Origin: a virus
IMG/VR virus record: IMGVR_UViG_3300005581_000022
Location: 1 to 48,929 of that record
Reading direction: 5' to 3' (one strand)
DNA length: 48,929 nucleotides
In this document: positions 1 through 11,600 of the stretch, piece by piece
How positions within the stretch are numbered: the stretch's first letter is position 1
How the letters are laid out: each line of letters starts with the position of its first letter
Notes under the pieces: model-generated
The model's input: only the letters and a program-made list of their open reading frames with translations
Database searches by the model: none
What the model was told of the DNA's origin: nothing
Translations under genes and position numbers: made by a program

Positions 1-3000
1 GGAATTAGGATTTTCTACATATAAGTTACCATTATCCACATAAGGTATTAGATTATTTGTTGTAGTATCAATATAAAATGAACCGTAAGTATATTGTGTG
101 AACAACGCACCTACTGATTGGTACAATTGTGCCAGTTGTTCTGTTGCATTCCAATCTAATATAAAATCATTATAATATTCTACTGGCGTAAAACTAACTC
201 TACCGTATTCATCAATAACATGAACTACCCAATTTTCAGGATTCATAAAGTCAGGATCATCAAATAACGAATTTAATATAGACTCATAACAATCTATACA
301 GTCCTCACCAACACCCATCACTATAATAGCCTCTTCTAAACAATCATCGAAAATTGTAGTAGAATAATATTGTGGTACTTCACCAATTGGGTTTTGTAAT
401 TCCACATACCCAATTGATGTATTATATAATGAAGGTGGTATTGCGAAAGTTTGATTTTGATAAGATGTTATTATGCCATTATAAGTCTGAATTAGATCTT
501 GTATAGTACTTTGATTTATCTGTGAATTAATATTTGCAAATGTTGTACCAACCAAAGGTGTCTCTATTGTTTCTGCACCCAAACCTATAATACCAATAGG
601 ATTTGTATTTGGTAAGGTTGTACCAGCTAAACCTATAACAGGAGTAAAAGGTAAAAATGTTGAGGATGTAGAAAACCCTGAACCAGTTGATATCCCTACT
701 GGTAATGCAGGACCTACAGGACCTACAGGTAATACTGGACCTACTGGACCTACAGGTAATACTGGACCTACTGGGCCTACAGGTAATACTGGACCTACTG
801 GACCTACTGCTGGACCTACTGGACCTACTGGAGTAGGTCCTGAAGGACTTGTGGTTCCAGATGTAGATGTAGTACCACTTAATTGCCCATCTAACCAACC
901 AATAATATCATCTATTATTGGTGGTATTGTAGTTAAAGAACTACCTGAAGTACAAACAATATAACTTATATCGTTTTCTTCTATTATTTGGTAATTATAT
1001 CCATACCACGCACAACATTCTGGACTACTAATTATAGTAGATAACTGACACGAAACTTGTGTAAATAATATTGTAAATTGGCTTCCAGGCGCATTTGGGT
1101 TTAACGCATTTAAATAATTTTGTGGCGTTACAGATGATGATGATGTTGAACCAAAAAAGTATGTTTGTCCATTAGATGTTAGTTGATAACATCTATTATT
1201 AAATGAATAAACGTTAGTAGGCATAGTATTATTAGTTAAATCAAATACAATAATACCGTTAGGTAATGTATTCACTGGTTCCCCTACACAAGGTGCTATC
1301 TTAGAACAATACTCTACTACTCTACATTCTTCATTAGTATATGTCACATATTTACCACCTTCTGATGTACAACAAGAAGCAAATTCATTAAATGATACTT
1401 TAGTACCACCAGAATTAACAAAATATATATACGGATCACAAGTTATCGCACTTAAAGATGAACAGTCTATTTGAAAATTGTCTCGTGGGATTTCATTAAC
1501 ACAAATTTGTAATGTTTGGTTAATATCACAATTCTCTGATGACACTTCTAATAACGCATTATTTTGTGCCACCATATAGTTATTTTGAATTACATACCAT
1601 TCAGGTGAATAAGACAAATAACTATTTTGTAGTATTTGTTGTTGATAATCTAAGTACGCTTGTTCTGCAGTCTCAAATTGTTGTTGAAATGTTGTTTTAC
1701 CATCGTTCTGTAATGGTGTTTCTATAATACTATAATTAACATCTACACAATCTTCTATGAATTGGTATGTATTAATCGCTGGATTAAATGTTAACTGAGT
1801 AGTATAAAATTCACTGGTACCTGATGGTACACTATTAAATAAACCGTGATTATAATTTAAAAAGTAATTTTCACCTAAAGTTGTTGCCGTAACAGTGACT
1901 GTTGGTTCTGAATTAAAGTTAGGTATAAAACACCTACTAAAATACTGTAAGTATTCACTACCACCATCATATGGACCAACGTGTGGGTTATTACCGTCCA
2001 AATTAGTTACTACATTAGAACCGTAAGTCTCTCTATACCATCCTCCCGCTTTTTGGAAATACATTTCAGTATAATCATTTTCTACTAATTGTCCAGTAGT
2101 TTGATCAATATAATTTGTAATAACTAAATCACCATTTATCGGTGGTAAAGGAAATCCATTTTCATCGTATGGTATAATATCTAAATTTACTTCACCAGTG
2201 TAAATATACAATAATCTTTTTATCTCTTCTACATCTAAAGGTTTATCTACCATTACAATGTATTCGTTAAAATTAACTAAAGATTCTGGTGCACCAATAA
2301 ATCTAAACAAAAATTCTACTGCTTTTCTAGTACCCTTACTTTTCCATATCCAAGCAATATTCAATATCAATCTTCTGTAAAGTTCAATATCTATTTCACT
2401 TTGTGTCATATTAGTAGAAGTACCACTAAATTCACCAGCCCCATTACTCGGTAAAAACATTTTACTAAACGAATTATCAGTAATAAATGTAACAGGATCT
2501 AAACCTAACATATACGCCAAATCTTTGACTAATACATCAGGTACATTATTTTTCTTATCATAAGTGACAACGTGTGCTAATTTAATTCCATTTATATATT
2601 TTTTAATATAATCAAATTCAACACCATATATTCTTAATAATTTAGTCGCCTTTTCACCATTTAAAATATAATCATTACCGTCCGCCATTGGCACGGTATC
2701 AAAACTATTTACCGCCTCAGTAGTATATTTTCTTACAATTATGTCAGTTTTAGAATTATCTAAATCATCACCTAACTGATTCATTTTATCTAAGAAAGCA
2801 ATATAGTAACTATCAAAAAAGTTTAAGTTATATCCATCTTCTGAGATTGGGAAATTAAATAGTTTCTTACTTGTTAGTAAAACACCATTGTCGGTTGGTT
2901 GTGTACTATAAAACTGAGATGTATATTTTGGATATATATTCCTATCTAATAAATTTAATTGTAAATCATTTAATCCTGAAAAGAATTTTTCTATTTCAGA

Positions 3001-3792
3001 TTCATTCGGTTTTATAAAATACGGTATTGGTGCATCTATTGGTGCACTTAAAAAAGATATTTGTGGTAATATTAATCCAGTTAATTCTGGGAAAGGATTG
3101 CCATCAACAACTAATTCTATTTCAGAGTTAGTCTTTTGTGTTGCAGGTGTTATACTTTTTATATTTTTTAAAATACCATTATGTTCAATCACATAAGAAG
3201 TATGTTTTAATGTAAAATTTCTTAAAGGATTTTCCGTTTGTTCCGTAGGCGTAAATTGAGCGTCTACAGTATATTTTATATTATATGGATTAACAAAGAA
3301 ATTACTATTTACCTTAAATGTAGATTCATCTGCCGATAAATCATAAACATAATCGGTAATATTATTACCACTTACACTACCAACTTTATTGTCTACATAA
3401 ATTGCAGCAGGATAATTATTTTGTATTTCAATTAAGGATGCTCTTATTAATTCTTTTGACGAACCATACCACACATAACTTATCGGATTTGTTAAATCTA
3501 AATTAAGTTTTGTCTTTAAATTTTTTTGTATTTCTAATTGTGGACTATTTTCAGATACAATATCATCTAACGTAAAAAATTTAGATTTAGTTCCCTGAGT
3601 AAATAATACATTAGGCTTTGGATCTAAATTTACTGATATTGAGAAATTACCATTAGTGAATAGCGTTGTACCACCTTCACTAGTAAGTTGAAACCCTACT
3701 AAGTCAGGACTAAAATTCCTATACTCAATGTTGTCATTGAAAAATATCCTTTTAGCGTATCCTGCAATTTTTATCCTTTTATTTTTTGCCAT
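1..3792 (-). CDS. Large tail/baseplate structural protein with collagen-like repeat, C-terminus cut by window edge
   Basis: The frame stays open from an ATG at 3792 down to base 1, giving 1264 codons with no stop, so the C-terminus lies outside the window. The N-terminus begins [18 protein letters not shown]. No enzymatic motif is visible. At residues about 963-985 there is a Ser/Thr/Gly-rich linker, followed at about 982-1031 by a tandem Gly-Pro-Val / Leu-Pro-Val repeat built on a 27-bp DNA repeat. Such low-complexity shafts are common in tail fibres and baseplate appendages. It is the last visible gene of the wedge/outer-baseplate run, 7 bp downstream of its neighbour, so it is probably co-transcribed. 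A role as a fibre or fibre-connecting baseplate protein is inferred from size, repeat and position only. That it is a virion structural protein is fairly safe; the precise part is not known. Confidence 0.8.
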   Translation of the reverse strand, partial: MAKNKRIKIAGYAKRIFFNDNIEYRNFSPDLVGFQLTSEGGTTLFTNGNFSISVNLDPKPNVLFTQGTKSKFFTLDDIVSENSPQLEIQKNLKTKLNLDLTNPISYVWYGSSKELIRASLIEIQNNYPAAIYVDNKVGSVSGNNITDYVYDLSADESTFKVNSNFFVNPYNIKYTVDAQFTPTEQTENPLRNFTLKHTSYVIEHNGILKNIKSITPATQKTNSEIELVVDGNPFPELTGLILPQISFLSAPIDAPIPYFIKPNESEIEKFFSGLNDLQLNLLDRNIYPKYTSQFYSTQPTDNGVLLTSKKLFNFPISEDGYNLNFFDSYYIAFLDKMNQLGDDLDNSKTDIIVRKYTTEAVNSFDTVPMADGNDYILNGEKATKLLRIYGVEFDYIKKYINGIKLAHVVTYDKKNNVPDVLVKDLAYMLGLDPVTFITDNSFSKMFLPSNGAGEFSGTSTNMTQSEIDIELYRRLILNIAWIWKSKGTRKAVEFLFRFIGAPESLVNFNEYIVMVDKPLDVEEIKRLLYIYTGEVNLDIIPYDENGFPLPPINGDLVITNYIDQTTGQLVENDYTEMYFQKAGGWYRETYGSNVVTNLDGNNPHVGPYDGGSEYLQYFSRCFIPNFNSEPTVTVTATTLGENYFLNYNHGLFNSVPSGTSEFYTTQLTFNPAINTYQFIEDCVDVNYSIIETPLQNDGKTTFQQQFETAEQAYLDYQQQILQNSYLSYSPEWYVIQNNYMVAQNNALLEVSSENCDINQTLQICVNEIPRDNFQIDCSSLSAITCDPYIYFVNSGGTKVSFNEFASCCTSEGGKYVTYTNEECRVVEYCSKIAPCVGEPVNTLPNGIIVFDLTNNTMPTNVYSFNNRCYQLTSNGQTYFFGSTSSSSVTPQNYLNALNPNAPGSQFTILFTQVSCQLSTIISSPECCAWYGYNYQIIEENDISYIVCTSGSSLTTIPPIIDDIIGWLDGQLSGTTSTSGTTSPSGPTPVGPVGPAVGPVGPVLPVGPVGPVLPVGPVGPVLPVGPVGPALPVGISTGSGFSTSSTFLPFTPVIGLAGTTLPNTNPIGIIGLGAETIETPLVGTTFANINSQINQSTIQDLIQTYNGIITSYQNQTFAIPPSLYNTSIGYVELQNPIGEVPQYYSTTIFDDCLEEAIIVMGVGEDCIDCYESILNSLFDDPDFMNPENWVVHVIDEYGRVSFTPVEYYNDFILDWNATEQLAQLYQSVGALFTQYTYGSFYIDTTTNNLIPYVDNGNLYVENPNS
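701..847. repeat. 27-bp tandem repeat (collagen-like)
   Basis: Three near-perfect 27-bp units lie at 710-736, 737-763 and 764-790, with partial units on both sides to about 847. In the sense (minus) frame they encode Gly-Pro-Val, Gly-Pro-Val, Leu-Pro-Val nonapeptides. On the plus strand the same bases read as perfect Gly-Pro-Thr, Gly-Pro-Thr, Gly-Asn-Thr triplets. Confidence 0.9.
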
Positions 3793-3799
3793 TTACGTT

Positions 3800-4702
3800 T
3801 TAGAAATTAGTTATATCATCAAAATCTTTTGTTGGGTCGATAGTAAATTTCTGTTCCCTAACTTCATACAACGGTTTACCAGTAAACTGATCTTTAACTT
3901 CATATAAATTGTATTGTCTGTAAATCTGATTACCGAAATTGTATATAGTATAAATACCATCTTCCAAAGATTTTGTTTGGTTAGAGAATAGTGCGTAAGC
4001 CAATGTTTCTTCATCGAATTCCACCATTTCTATCTCCAACATAACTGGATTAAAAAACGTATTAGTTATAATTACATCCTGTAAAGGATTACCTATAAAA
4101 GGTATTGCGTTTGGTTTAATTGAAGGTGCAGAAGAGGGTGATACAGTACAGAATACACTTGTTGAGTTATCATTAAATGTATATGCCTGTGACGCATTAG
4201 AATTACCCTGATTTTGTGATACAGGCAATGCCCTATTATTTGAAGTTATAATCCTAAATAGATTTTGGATTTTATCTTGACCCGTTCCTGTTTGTTCTTT
4301 TATATATTCCACTCTATAACCAACTAAATTACCATTTTCAAATCTATTCTGTAATTCAAGTGGTATTTGATTGATATTGAATACAATACCTGTAACATCT
4401 TGATTGTCAACTAATAGTCCACAATCTTGAATGGTAGTTCTAATTTGTTTTGGTCTTATAATAATACTATAAAACCCTTTAGAACCAAATACCGAAGTAG
4501 GTAATTTTAATGTGTATAACCCACCAAAAATCTCATTGACGTTGTTTGGGTTATTTGCTGGAATTAATACCTCTGCAGGATCCAATGATTGTAATTCTAC
4601 TGTTGTTAATGATTCCCTATTGGGGGTATAACTGTAAAATATTTCAACGTCATCAATTGATACATCCGCTGGTCTTATAGTTCCGTAATTTCCTGTAGCC
4701 AT
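3800..4702 (-). CDS. Hypothetical virion structural protein, 300 aa
   Basis: A 300-residue protein starting MATGNYGTIRPADV from an ATG at 4702. I recognise no family. The composition is rich in Asn, Thr, Ile and Phe with few charged clusters, no signal peptide and no membrane segment, like a beta-rich structural protein. It sits in an unbroken tandem of minus-strand genes (10 bp after the previous stop, 7 bp before the next start), and all identifiable members of that tandem are baseplate components. It is therefore most likely a baseplate or fibre-attachment protein. The leader AAAGTTATG has no Shine-Dalgarno sequence. The small ORF in another frame inside it is a shadow. Confidence 0.75.
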   Translation of the reverse strand: MATGNYGTIRPADVSIDDVEIFYSYTPNRESLTTVELQSLDPAEVLIPANNPNNVNEIFGGLYTLKLPTSVFGSKGFYSIIIRPKQIRTTIQDCGLLVDNQDVTGIVFNINQIPLELQNRFENGNLVGYRVEYIKEQTGTGQDKIQNLFRIITSNNRALPVSQNQGNSNASQAYTFNDNSTSVFCTVSPSSAPSIKPNAIPFIGNPLQDVIITNTFFNPVMLEIEMVEFDEETLAYALFSNQTKSLEDGIYTIYNFGNQIYRQYNLYEVKDQFTGKPLYEVREQKFTIDPTKDFDDITNF

Positions 4703-4712
4703 AACTTTATTT

Positions 4713-5588
4713 TTATATTCTTATAAATCCACCTCTATTTGTGTCGATATCATTACTTGTTTTTATTTCAGATAATATTCCGTGTCTTTCAAATATATCT
4801 TCTATACCTCTATTTATAAATACTGCACTATCAACTTCTGGTTTAAAAACTATTCCTAAATATTCTTCTTTTTTTAGAGAAGCGTTTAATGATCTGTTAT
4901 ATTGATTCCAACCACCATTTTTTGACACAAACTTAGTTGTATTAAAACTTAAAGATTTACCGTATTCGTCAGTAGTTTTTGTAAATTGTGTTTTAAATGT
5001 GGTGAATTCAACACCTGTATTTATTATATTATTAGTATTAGTACCAATTTTATATACTGTTTGTAAATTGTTTTCAGATATTACACCACTAAAATTATTT
5101 TTAGGATTGTTAGAAACGTTCAGATTAGGTACATAAATATCATTTCCCTGTGTGTCCTTTCTATACGATTTTACTTGTTTTAATAAAGAATCATCTGTAT
5201 AACCACTAACTGTAACGTTATTTGTGTAGTAAAAACTAACAGGTGCACCTGCCAATCTACCATATGTAAATGAATTAAAATTATCAGGTTTAATTGATAG
5301 TGTGTTACTTTTAGGTACAAAAGGTTTGTCAGTAAAAATACCCATATCATCAATGTCTTGTGTTATAAATACTGAGACATCTATTGTGTTAACAATTTTT
5401 TGACTTAATGGTGTTAAGATAAAATTTCCTTCAGAATCTATCTTATAATTAGGTATTTTACCATAATAATATTTAGGATTAGTTTCATCAATAACTGTTT
5501 TACCCTCTGAATTTTTTATCAAAACACTTTTAGGTATATTCCTTACCGTATAATATTCTAAATTTATCTTTTTTCTAATGTATTCCAT
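4713..5588 (-). CDS. Hypothetical virion structural protein, 291 aa
   Basis: A 291-residue protein starting MEYIRKKINLEYYTVRN at an ATG at 5588. No known domain is recognised. It is soluble, Asn/Thr/Lys-rich, without membrane segments or cysteine clusters. The C-terminal part contains KKEEYLGIVFKPEVDSAVF and ends GGFIRI. It lies between two similar-sized unknown structural genes with gaps of 18 and 10 bp, in the same transcription unit as gp25/gp6-like genes. The leader contains TATTTATAAAA close to the start, a relative of the TATTTATATAA box described elsewhere. A baseplate or fibre function is inferred from position. Confidence 0.75.
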   Translation of the reverse strand: MEYIRKKINLEYYTVRNIPKSVLIKNSEGKTVIDETNPKYYYGKIPNYKIDSEGNFILTPLSQKIVNTIDVSVFITQDIDDMGIFTDKPFVPKSNTLSIKPDNFNSFTYGRLAGAPVSFYYTNNVTVSGYTDDSLLKQVKSYRKDTQGNDIYVPNLNVSNNPKNNFSGVISENNLQTVYKIGTNTNNIINTGVEFTTFKTQFTKTTDEYGKSLSFNTTKFVSKNGGWNQYNRSLNASLKKEEYLGIVFKPEVDSAVFINRGIEDIFERHGILSEIKTSNDIDTNRGGFIRI

Positions 5589-5606
5589 AACTATTTTATA
5601 AATATA

Positions 5607-6491
5607 TTAAAGTATAGTTTGCCAAAATGTTAATGTAGGTATACCACTATTTGATGGGTTTAAATTAACTCCTGGTGGTACCAGTTGTTGTCTCGTATTA
5701 GGTGTAAATTTGTATTTATATATACCATTATCATTTTTTAAAATAACTTTAAGATAAGTTATACCATTTTCACCCTCTAAATTTGTTAATGTTATATTGT
5801 TCACGTTAAAATCTTTTGACGCTGCCATTTGATATATTTTACCATTTGATGCGTTGTTGAATTGTACTACCGCATACATCTCATACTCTTGATTTGGTGA
5901 GTTATCTACTAAATCCTTAAACCAATATATGTGAAATCCTTCATGTACTTCTTCTGGTTGTAGAACAGGATCACCTATTGTAAATGTAATAGGACAATTA
6001 TCTAATGGTAAGACAAATCCGTATTGATTTTCTTGATCTTTACCAACCTGAGTATATATATCAGAAAAAGATAGTAGTTGGTTTTTACCACTATATGGGT
6101 TATCATAAAGTGATAACCTAATAAAACTATTAGTAAATCTTGCAGTCCTACAAAATATATCGTCAAAAATAAATCCAATATCTTTATATAAACCTGGTTC
6201 TGCTCCAGTACCCCTATGTGTAGGGTTATTCAGTAATATACTCGATGGGGTATAAAAATTTAAATTTATTTTAAATTTATCTATAATTTTCCAATTTTTA
6301 TCACAAGGTTTAAATATGACTTTTTTATAGTCAACTATTGGGTTTATAGATTTTTTGATTTCGTCTTTCACAAACTTATCCTCTATTAATTCTGCATTGT
6401 CAACAGGAAAAAAATTAGTTCCCAATGCAATATCGATAGTACTACCACTACCCAAACTACCAATCAATATTTTTCTTCTATCAACAAACAT
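5607..6491 (-). CDS. Hypothetical virion structural protein, 294 aa
   Basis: I place the start at the ATG at 6491 (MFVDRRKILIGSLGSG); an in-frame TTG at 6497 would add two residues but is less likely. The start overlaps the last 11 bases of the upstream 730-aa gene, which points to translational coupling. The protein has no recognisable domain. The N-terminal stretch is Gly/Ser-rich and mildly hydrophobic but too short for a membrane span. The body is Asn/Pro/Phe/Tyr-rich, as in beta-structured virion proteins, with an HIYWFKDLVDN segment near residue 190. Placement among baseplate genes suggests a baseplate or fibre subunit. Confidence 0.75.
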   Translation of the reverse strand: MFVDRRKILIGSLGSGSTIDIALGTNFFPVDNAELIEDKFVKDEIKKSINPIVDYKKVIFKPCDKNWKIIDKFKINLNFYTPSSILLNNPTHRGTGAEPGLYKDIGFIFDDIFCRTARFTNSFIRLSLYDNPYSGKNQLLSFSDIYTQVGKDQENQYGFVLPLDNCPITFTIGDPVLQPEEVHEGFHIYWFKDLVDNSPNQEYEMYAVVQFNNASNGKIYQMAASKDFNVNNITLTNLEGENGITYLKVILKNDNGIYKYKFTPNTRQQLVPPGVNLNPSNSGIPTLTFWQTIL

Positions 6492-8673
6492 CGTCAAATT
6501 CTTTTTGTTTTAAGAATGATAAGTCTAAACATCCACCCGCCACATCTCTTTTACCTAATTCATATTCACCGATATAACTAGCCAATGTGACTTCTATGTT
6601 CAAATTTGCCAAACCGTTGTAATTTAATATATCTAAAGTACTCGATGAACCAACATCTAAAGTAAATACAACTTTTGCCCAATTATTACCGTTAAACTGA
6701 TAATAACCTATACCTACACCGTTTACTATGTCAGGATTTTGATTAAACACAATTAATCCCGATTGTGGGTTAGGTACTGTAGTAACGTCATTGAGATTTA
6801 CCAATGAAGTTGCAGGTATATCTATAGTATAATTTAAGAACGTAGGGTCATTTAATAAATTAACAAACCTATTTTGTTGTACGTTATTAGCATCAGATGC
6901 CCCCAATATAATATCCTCAGAAATTAGTGAAAATTCACAAGGTGGATCTTGTCTTTGAAAATAAAATCTTTTATCTAAGTAAATGTAATGTGCCCCACTT
7001 TCAAACGGATAATCAACTCCTGCTCCAGAATTATCTATTTCACCTATATCTAATAAATCTCTCCATTTAAAAGAGTTGGGTGCAATCTCTGTTGCATAGT
7101 TTGGTATTTGAAATGACTTTCTTAATTTGTTAATTTCTAACGGATTTGTTATATTATATCTATCAATCACCACCTGTAAATTTACAACTGGATTTATATA
7201 ATTAGAAAATTCTCTTATTTTAATTAAATTAAATGGTGAATAAATATACCCTTCTTTTTTATTACCTTTATTACTATCTTGTGAGTAAGTACTATAAATA
7301 GAATTTAAAAATTCTCTATATACAGTATTAACTCTATGATATAAATTTTCCATTCTTCTTTCTAATAATTCACTTTCATTATATTCTACAATGTCACCAT
7401 CAAAAACATCATCACTTTCATCTATATTTTCATAATATAATGAACCTACATAATTTGTATCACCATAAGATCTTATATTATAGTTCACATTATTATTATT
7501 TTCTAAATCATACCCCGCAGAAATTTTAGTCCAAAATCTAGTGTTATATGGTGGAATTAAATTTTGTTGTTGTTGTAACCAATATTGTGTGTTTAATGAT
7601 GTTGGATTGGAGTCATTGTCATTTTTTATTATTGATAAATAAATTTCTGTTACCGGTCTACCTAAATTATCTACTAATGAACTAACATCTATATCATTTT
7701 TAAAATTAAATGCCACCACTTCATCATTAAAATATGTAACACCATATGCCGCAGGATATAAATCGTAATCTTTATAATCTGAACTAGTTAATGATTTAAA
7801 TTGTCTTACATAATAACTAGATAATTTACCATTTACACTCCTTTTTATCGTAGAAACACCAATAGTAATATTTATGTCTGATGGATTAACATCGATAACA
7901 AATGTCCTTAATTTATTATCATTTACTTGATTACCTAATTTAAATACTCTATATAACTGAGTATTTAAATTAAGTGTATTATTTGGTGTATTATCAACAA
8001 AATTAAATAATCTAATTCTATCTCCCACATTTAATCCGTGATTCATCGGTGTTCTAAACCCAATATATTGTCTACCATTTAATTCAATGGTAAATTGATT
8101 AATAATTGGTACACCGTCTTTAAGTGATATATTTAAATTGTTTTTTACTAAGGTAATATCTTTAGTACTAAATGGGTAAACTAATTTAAATAAATAATTT
8201 GATGCCCCATCACTGTCTAACATTTTTAATCTATCGTATCCAGGATCAAATGGGAAAAATTCACATAGTGCACTTTTATTATCATTAAATTGAATTTCAT
8301 TTTCGTTTGGTTCATCATTATAAGAACCAACCCAACCATCCTTTTCAAATATAGAATTACTCATAATTGTTTTAGCGGCAATTTGTGGTAGAGGAATTGC
8401 GTTTGGTAATGGTTTAGGTTCTTTTAAATATATTTTTATATTTTCATTAAACAAAACATTCGTTACTACTGGTTTAACTACACCATAAAAACGATACTTA
8501 GTACTTTCTTTTCTTTCCTTTTCGAATTGTTCGTATTGACTAACAGTTGTGTCAATGTCATTTAATGGTATAGGTTTATTCGTATGATTTAAACCAAATT
8601 GTATTTGTGTGTTTACGTTAACATTATTAGGTAACTTAACACTATTTAATAATATTTTATTATTGTTATCCAT
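6481..8673 (-). CDS. Hypothetical baseplate/fibre structural protein, 730 aa
   Basis: A 730-residue protein from the ATG at 8673 (MDNNNKILLNSVKLP), whose start overlaps the end of the 1549-aa gene by 8 bp (TAAATG-type junction), indicating coupled translation. No catalytic motif, signal peptide or membrane helix is visible. The C-terminus, GKRDVAGGCLDLSFLKQKE, holds one of its few cysteines. The very high Asn/Asp/Tyr content resembles other structural proteins of this cluster. In a T4-like wedge operon, proteins of this size downstream of gp6 include gp7- and gp10-type wedge/fibre connectors, but I see no sequence feature proving either. Function is inferred from context. Confidence 0.78.
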   Translation of the reverse strand: MDNNNKILLNSVKLPNNVNVNTQIQFGLNHTNKPIPLNDIDTTVSQYEQFEKERKESTKYRFYGVVKPVVTNVLFNENIKIYLKEPKPLPNAIPLPQIAAKTIMSNSIFEKDGWVGSYNDEPNENEIQFNDNKSALCEFFPFDPGYDRLKMLDSDGASNYLFKLVYPFSTKDITLVKNNLNISLKDGVPIINQFTIELNGRQYIGFRTPMNHGLNVGDRIRLFNFVDNTPNNTLNLNTQLYRVFKLGNQVNDNKLRTFVIDVNPSDINITIGVSTIKRSVNGKLSSYYVRQFKSLTSSDYKDYDLYPAAYGVTYFNDEVVAFNFKNDIDVSSLVDNLGRPVTEIYLSIIKNDNDSNPTSLNTQYWLQQQQNLIPPYNTRFWTKISAGYDLENNNNVNYNIRSYGDTNYVGSLYYENIDESDDVFDGDIVEYNESELLERRMENLYHRVNTVYREFLNSIYSTYSQDSNKGNKKEGYIYSPFNLIKIREFSNYINPVVNLQVVIDRYNITNPLEINKLRKSFQIPNYATEIAPNSFKWRDLLDIGEIDNSGAGVDYPFESGAHYIYLDKRFYFQRQDPPCEFSLISEDIILGASDANNVQQNRFVNLLNDPTFLNYTIDIPATSLVNLNDVTTVPNPQSGLIVFNQNPDIVNGVGIGYYQFNGNNWAKVVFTLDVGSSSTLDILNYNGLANLNIEVTLASYIGEYELGKRDVAGGCLDLSFLKQKEFDDVC

Positions 8674-11600
8674 TTAGTAATGTAGTATTAGTTACTCCTG
8701 ATGTTGTTAGTGGAACGGTATTACCTACTTGTATAGTTTGTATTAATGTCTCCCCTAAACAAGTTTTATAAACCGTAAATGGATTGTTACCAGTATTGTT
8801 TATGTTAGGTGAGTTATTTATGTTTTCACTAACAGTATCGTTAGATGCGTTAAGACCCTCTAAAGTCACTGCGTCTATTAAATCCGCAAAGAATTGCGAT
8901 ACAGTTCTATGTAATGCAGTTTTTCCTGGTACTAAACCAAAATAAAGAAAATAAGGTGTTTGTGTCCTATTAAATTTAATACCATTCACTAAATTACTTC
9001 CGTTATTTGGGTCAGCTTGTGTTGTTACAAAGTTATAAGGGCTATTAGGATCCTCAATTGTAACTAATTGATTTATTTCGTCTACCCCATCTAATTGTGC
9101 CGTTTCCCCAAAATTAATCGTTTGATTACCGTTAGGGTAATTAATAAATGATGAGGTTTGCCCCGGAGCCAATCCATAAAAATAATCACCACTTCCATTT
9201 GTTTTTTTATAACCACAAGCATCTCCAGGTATAAATGAATCACCGTCATTATATTCGGAAAGTATTTGTTGACCTTCTAAATTATAAAATAAATTAAAAC
9301 CATCTGATAACGATATCTCAGGATATGTATTATATACATTATCGAATTCTAATGATCCAGGTCTTTGGTGGTGGAATGTTAAATTAGATGCCTTATACCC
9401 ATTAAATCTTTTACAGAAATAACTTCTTATATCTTCATCATGATTAAATCTTAAGAAACAATTACCAATTTCAATTCCAATATCATTTTTATCTATTATA
9501 TCAACACCAATTTGTGAATGGTTTACACTTGCAGAGGTATTTACACAAATTGCTTTAGTGCAAGAAAACTCTACATATGACCTAAGGTTTAAAGATATAT
9601 CCCCTTTATCTTCAAATTTAAGTATATTTCTATTTCCCGTAGTACCGTTTATCAGTAACGTACCTAATTTATATTTTACATCCTCATAACTAACATTAAA
9701 AGTGGTTGGTGGTATAACATCCATTATAAATGGTATATCATCTATATCACAGTATGTACTACTACCCAGTTCCATTATTGTTGTCGGTAACATCAAATTA
9801 GCCTTATATTCGTTACTATTATATTTCACATCACCCTTTGGTATGTACGGTGTATAATATATACTACCTTCTGCCCAAGTAATTAATCCGTGTTTTATTA
9901 ACTTACTAAAATTATCATATTCTGTTGTGCTACCTATACAAGGTGCAACACCATTAGAACTACAATTAGGTAGACATGAGTAAGTAGAACAATTTGAAGA
10001 TTCGGAAACAACATCTTCAGGTTCGGATTGAGTAATGGTTCCGAAACCATCTTGTCCCTCATCTTCTGAAGGTACATAGTTAGTTGAATCAACACAATCT
10101 AATGATGTTTTAAAGTATTCTTTTCTTTCCATCATTCTAGTGTTATCACATATATTTCTATGGTGTCCATGACCACCTATATTTGTCCATGTTGAGTTTC
10201 CGTTAGCGTCTTCTGTTTCAACATACTCAGGTTTTCCGTGTTCACCTTGTATTGTCCTATCTTTTATTTCGTATTGTACCCCAAACGAATTGAAAGTATT
10301 TTGAAATACTAAGAAGTTATTGAATACTATCTTACATCCCTCAAAATTAGTATTTTTACCTTTAAACTCTAATTCTTGTACCGCTAAGTTAAGGTTAGGT
10401 GTCTGTAAATCATTTTCATTTGTACCATACCAATCAGTAACTCTTCTAGACTTAACTTTTGCGATACAATCATTAACAACTATAGTTGGTGGAGTAAAAA
10501 AATTAGATGGTATTTTAATTCTCCATTGTTTGAATGTAGGATCCCCTTGAAAATTATTAGTAAAAGTTGGACCTGATATTGGACCTCTTTCCTTACAATC
10601 AAAATCACAAAATTTGTCTTTTTTAATTTGACCAAATTTTCTTTTTCTCTTCTTTAATTTATATGTACGTTTTACTAATGGAAAATATAATGTTCCACCC
10701 ACCCAATCATTGTAAAAGTCAAATTTTAACATTCTTAAAAATACTGCCACAGGTTCCATAACACAAGAAACCCAATCTTTTATACCTGGTGTCTGAGTAC
10801 CTCCACAATTTGAACAACTAAATGGTTCAACATATTGAACGTTACACCCTGAATCGCCACCAAATGGAGTTTCTATTAATGTTAATTTATATTCTTTACC
10901 TTCATCCGCACATTTTAATGGTATTAACGGTACTTTAATACAACATTTAGAACAACATCCTGTACTATCTCCACAATTGACTGAATTATCTGGACAGTCG
11001 TATGCCGTATTACTACAACAACTGTGTGGGGTGCCCCCACAAATATCTTTACACTTTTTACATAATAACTCACCAAAAATACACTTCATCTTTAAACCCC
11101 AACACACACGAAAAACTTTAATAGTGTTTGGTGGGCAATCATCAAGTAAATCACATTTATCACAGGTAGCATCTTCATACCAAACATTGTCTAAAGTACC
11201 TGTTCTAAATCTTCTACACCCATTATCCATTGAACCATTTGTCCAATTACAACTTGAACTACTCCAATTGTATGTATACCCTCCAGGTGTTTGGGGTGCG
11301 TAGACATAAGTGTTTCCGACTACGTCATTGTTACCTTGCGCTAAATATATTGGGAAATATCCAGTACCACCATTACCCCCCTGTGAATAAAATGTAATAC
11401 CATTATATGTACCACCAAGAGGGTTTACATCAACCCAAGGGTCGTTAGGTGTTATTCCAGGTTTTTGTATTTTAGCATTAGGTGTATTTGCATTTATAAC
11501 CCTCCATTCCGCAGACTCAATACCAATTGGGCCACAATCATCAGGTTCTCCACCACCTAAAGATGTGGTATCTATACAAGGGCTGTATTCCCTATTACAT

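Noticed and set aside
701-847. Possible CRISPR-like array
   Set aside because: The units are directly adjacent 27-bp tandem repeats without unique spacers and lie within a coding frame.
527-898. Minus-strand 123-aa frame full of Ser-Arg-Ser and Ile-Thr-Cys-Arg repeats
   Set aside because: It is an off-frame reading of the 27-bp collagen-like repeat inside the large fibre/baseplate gene, whose own frame is open across the whole region.
515-961. Plus-strand collagen gene
   Set aside because: The antisense frame is open but has no convincing start codon, leader or promoter, and the minus-strand frame is part of a 1264-codon gene. Kept as a finding, not as a CDS.
6492-6497. TTG start for the 294-aa gene
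   Set aside because: An ATG two codons downstream (6491) is the more normal start.
10977-11303. Plus-strand 108-aa frame opposite the 1549-aa gene
   Set aside because: Antisense shadow of the Cys-rich region, without domain, leader or promoter. The same applies to the other plus-strand frames opposite the long minus-strand genes.
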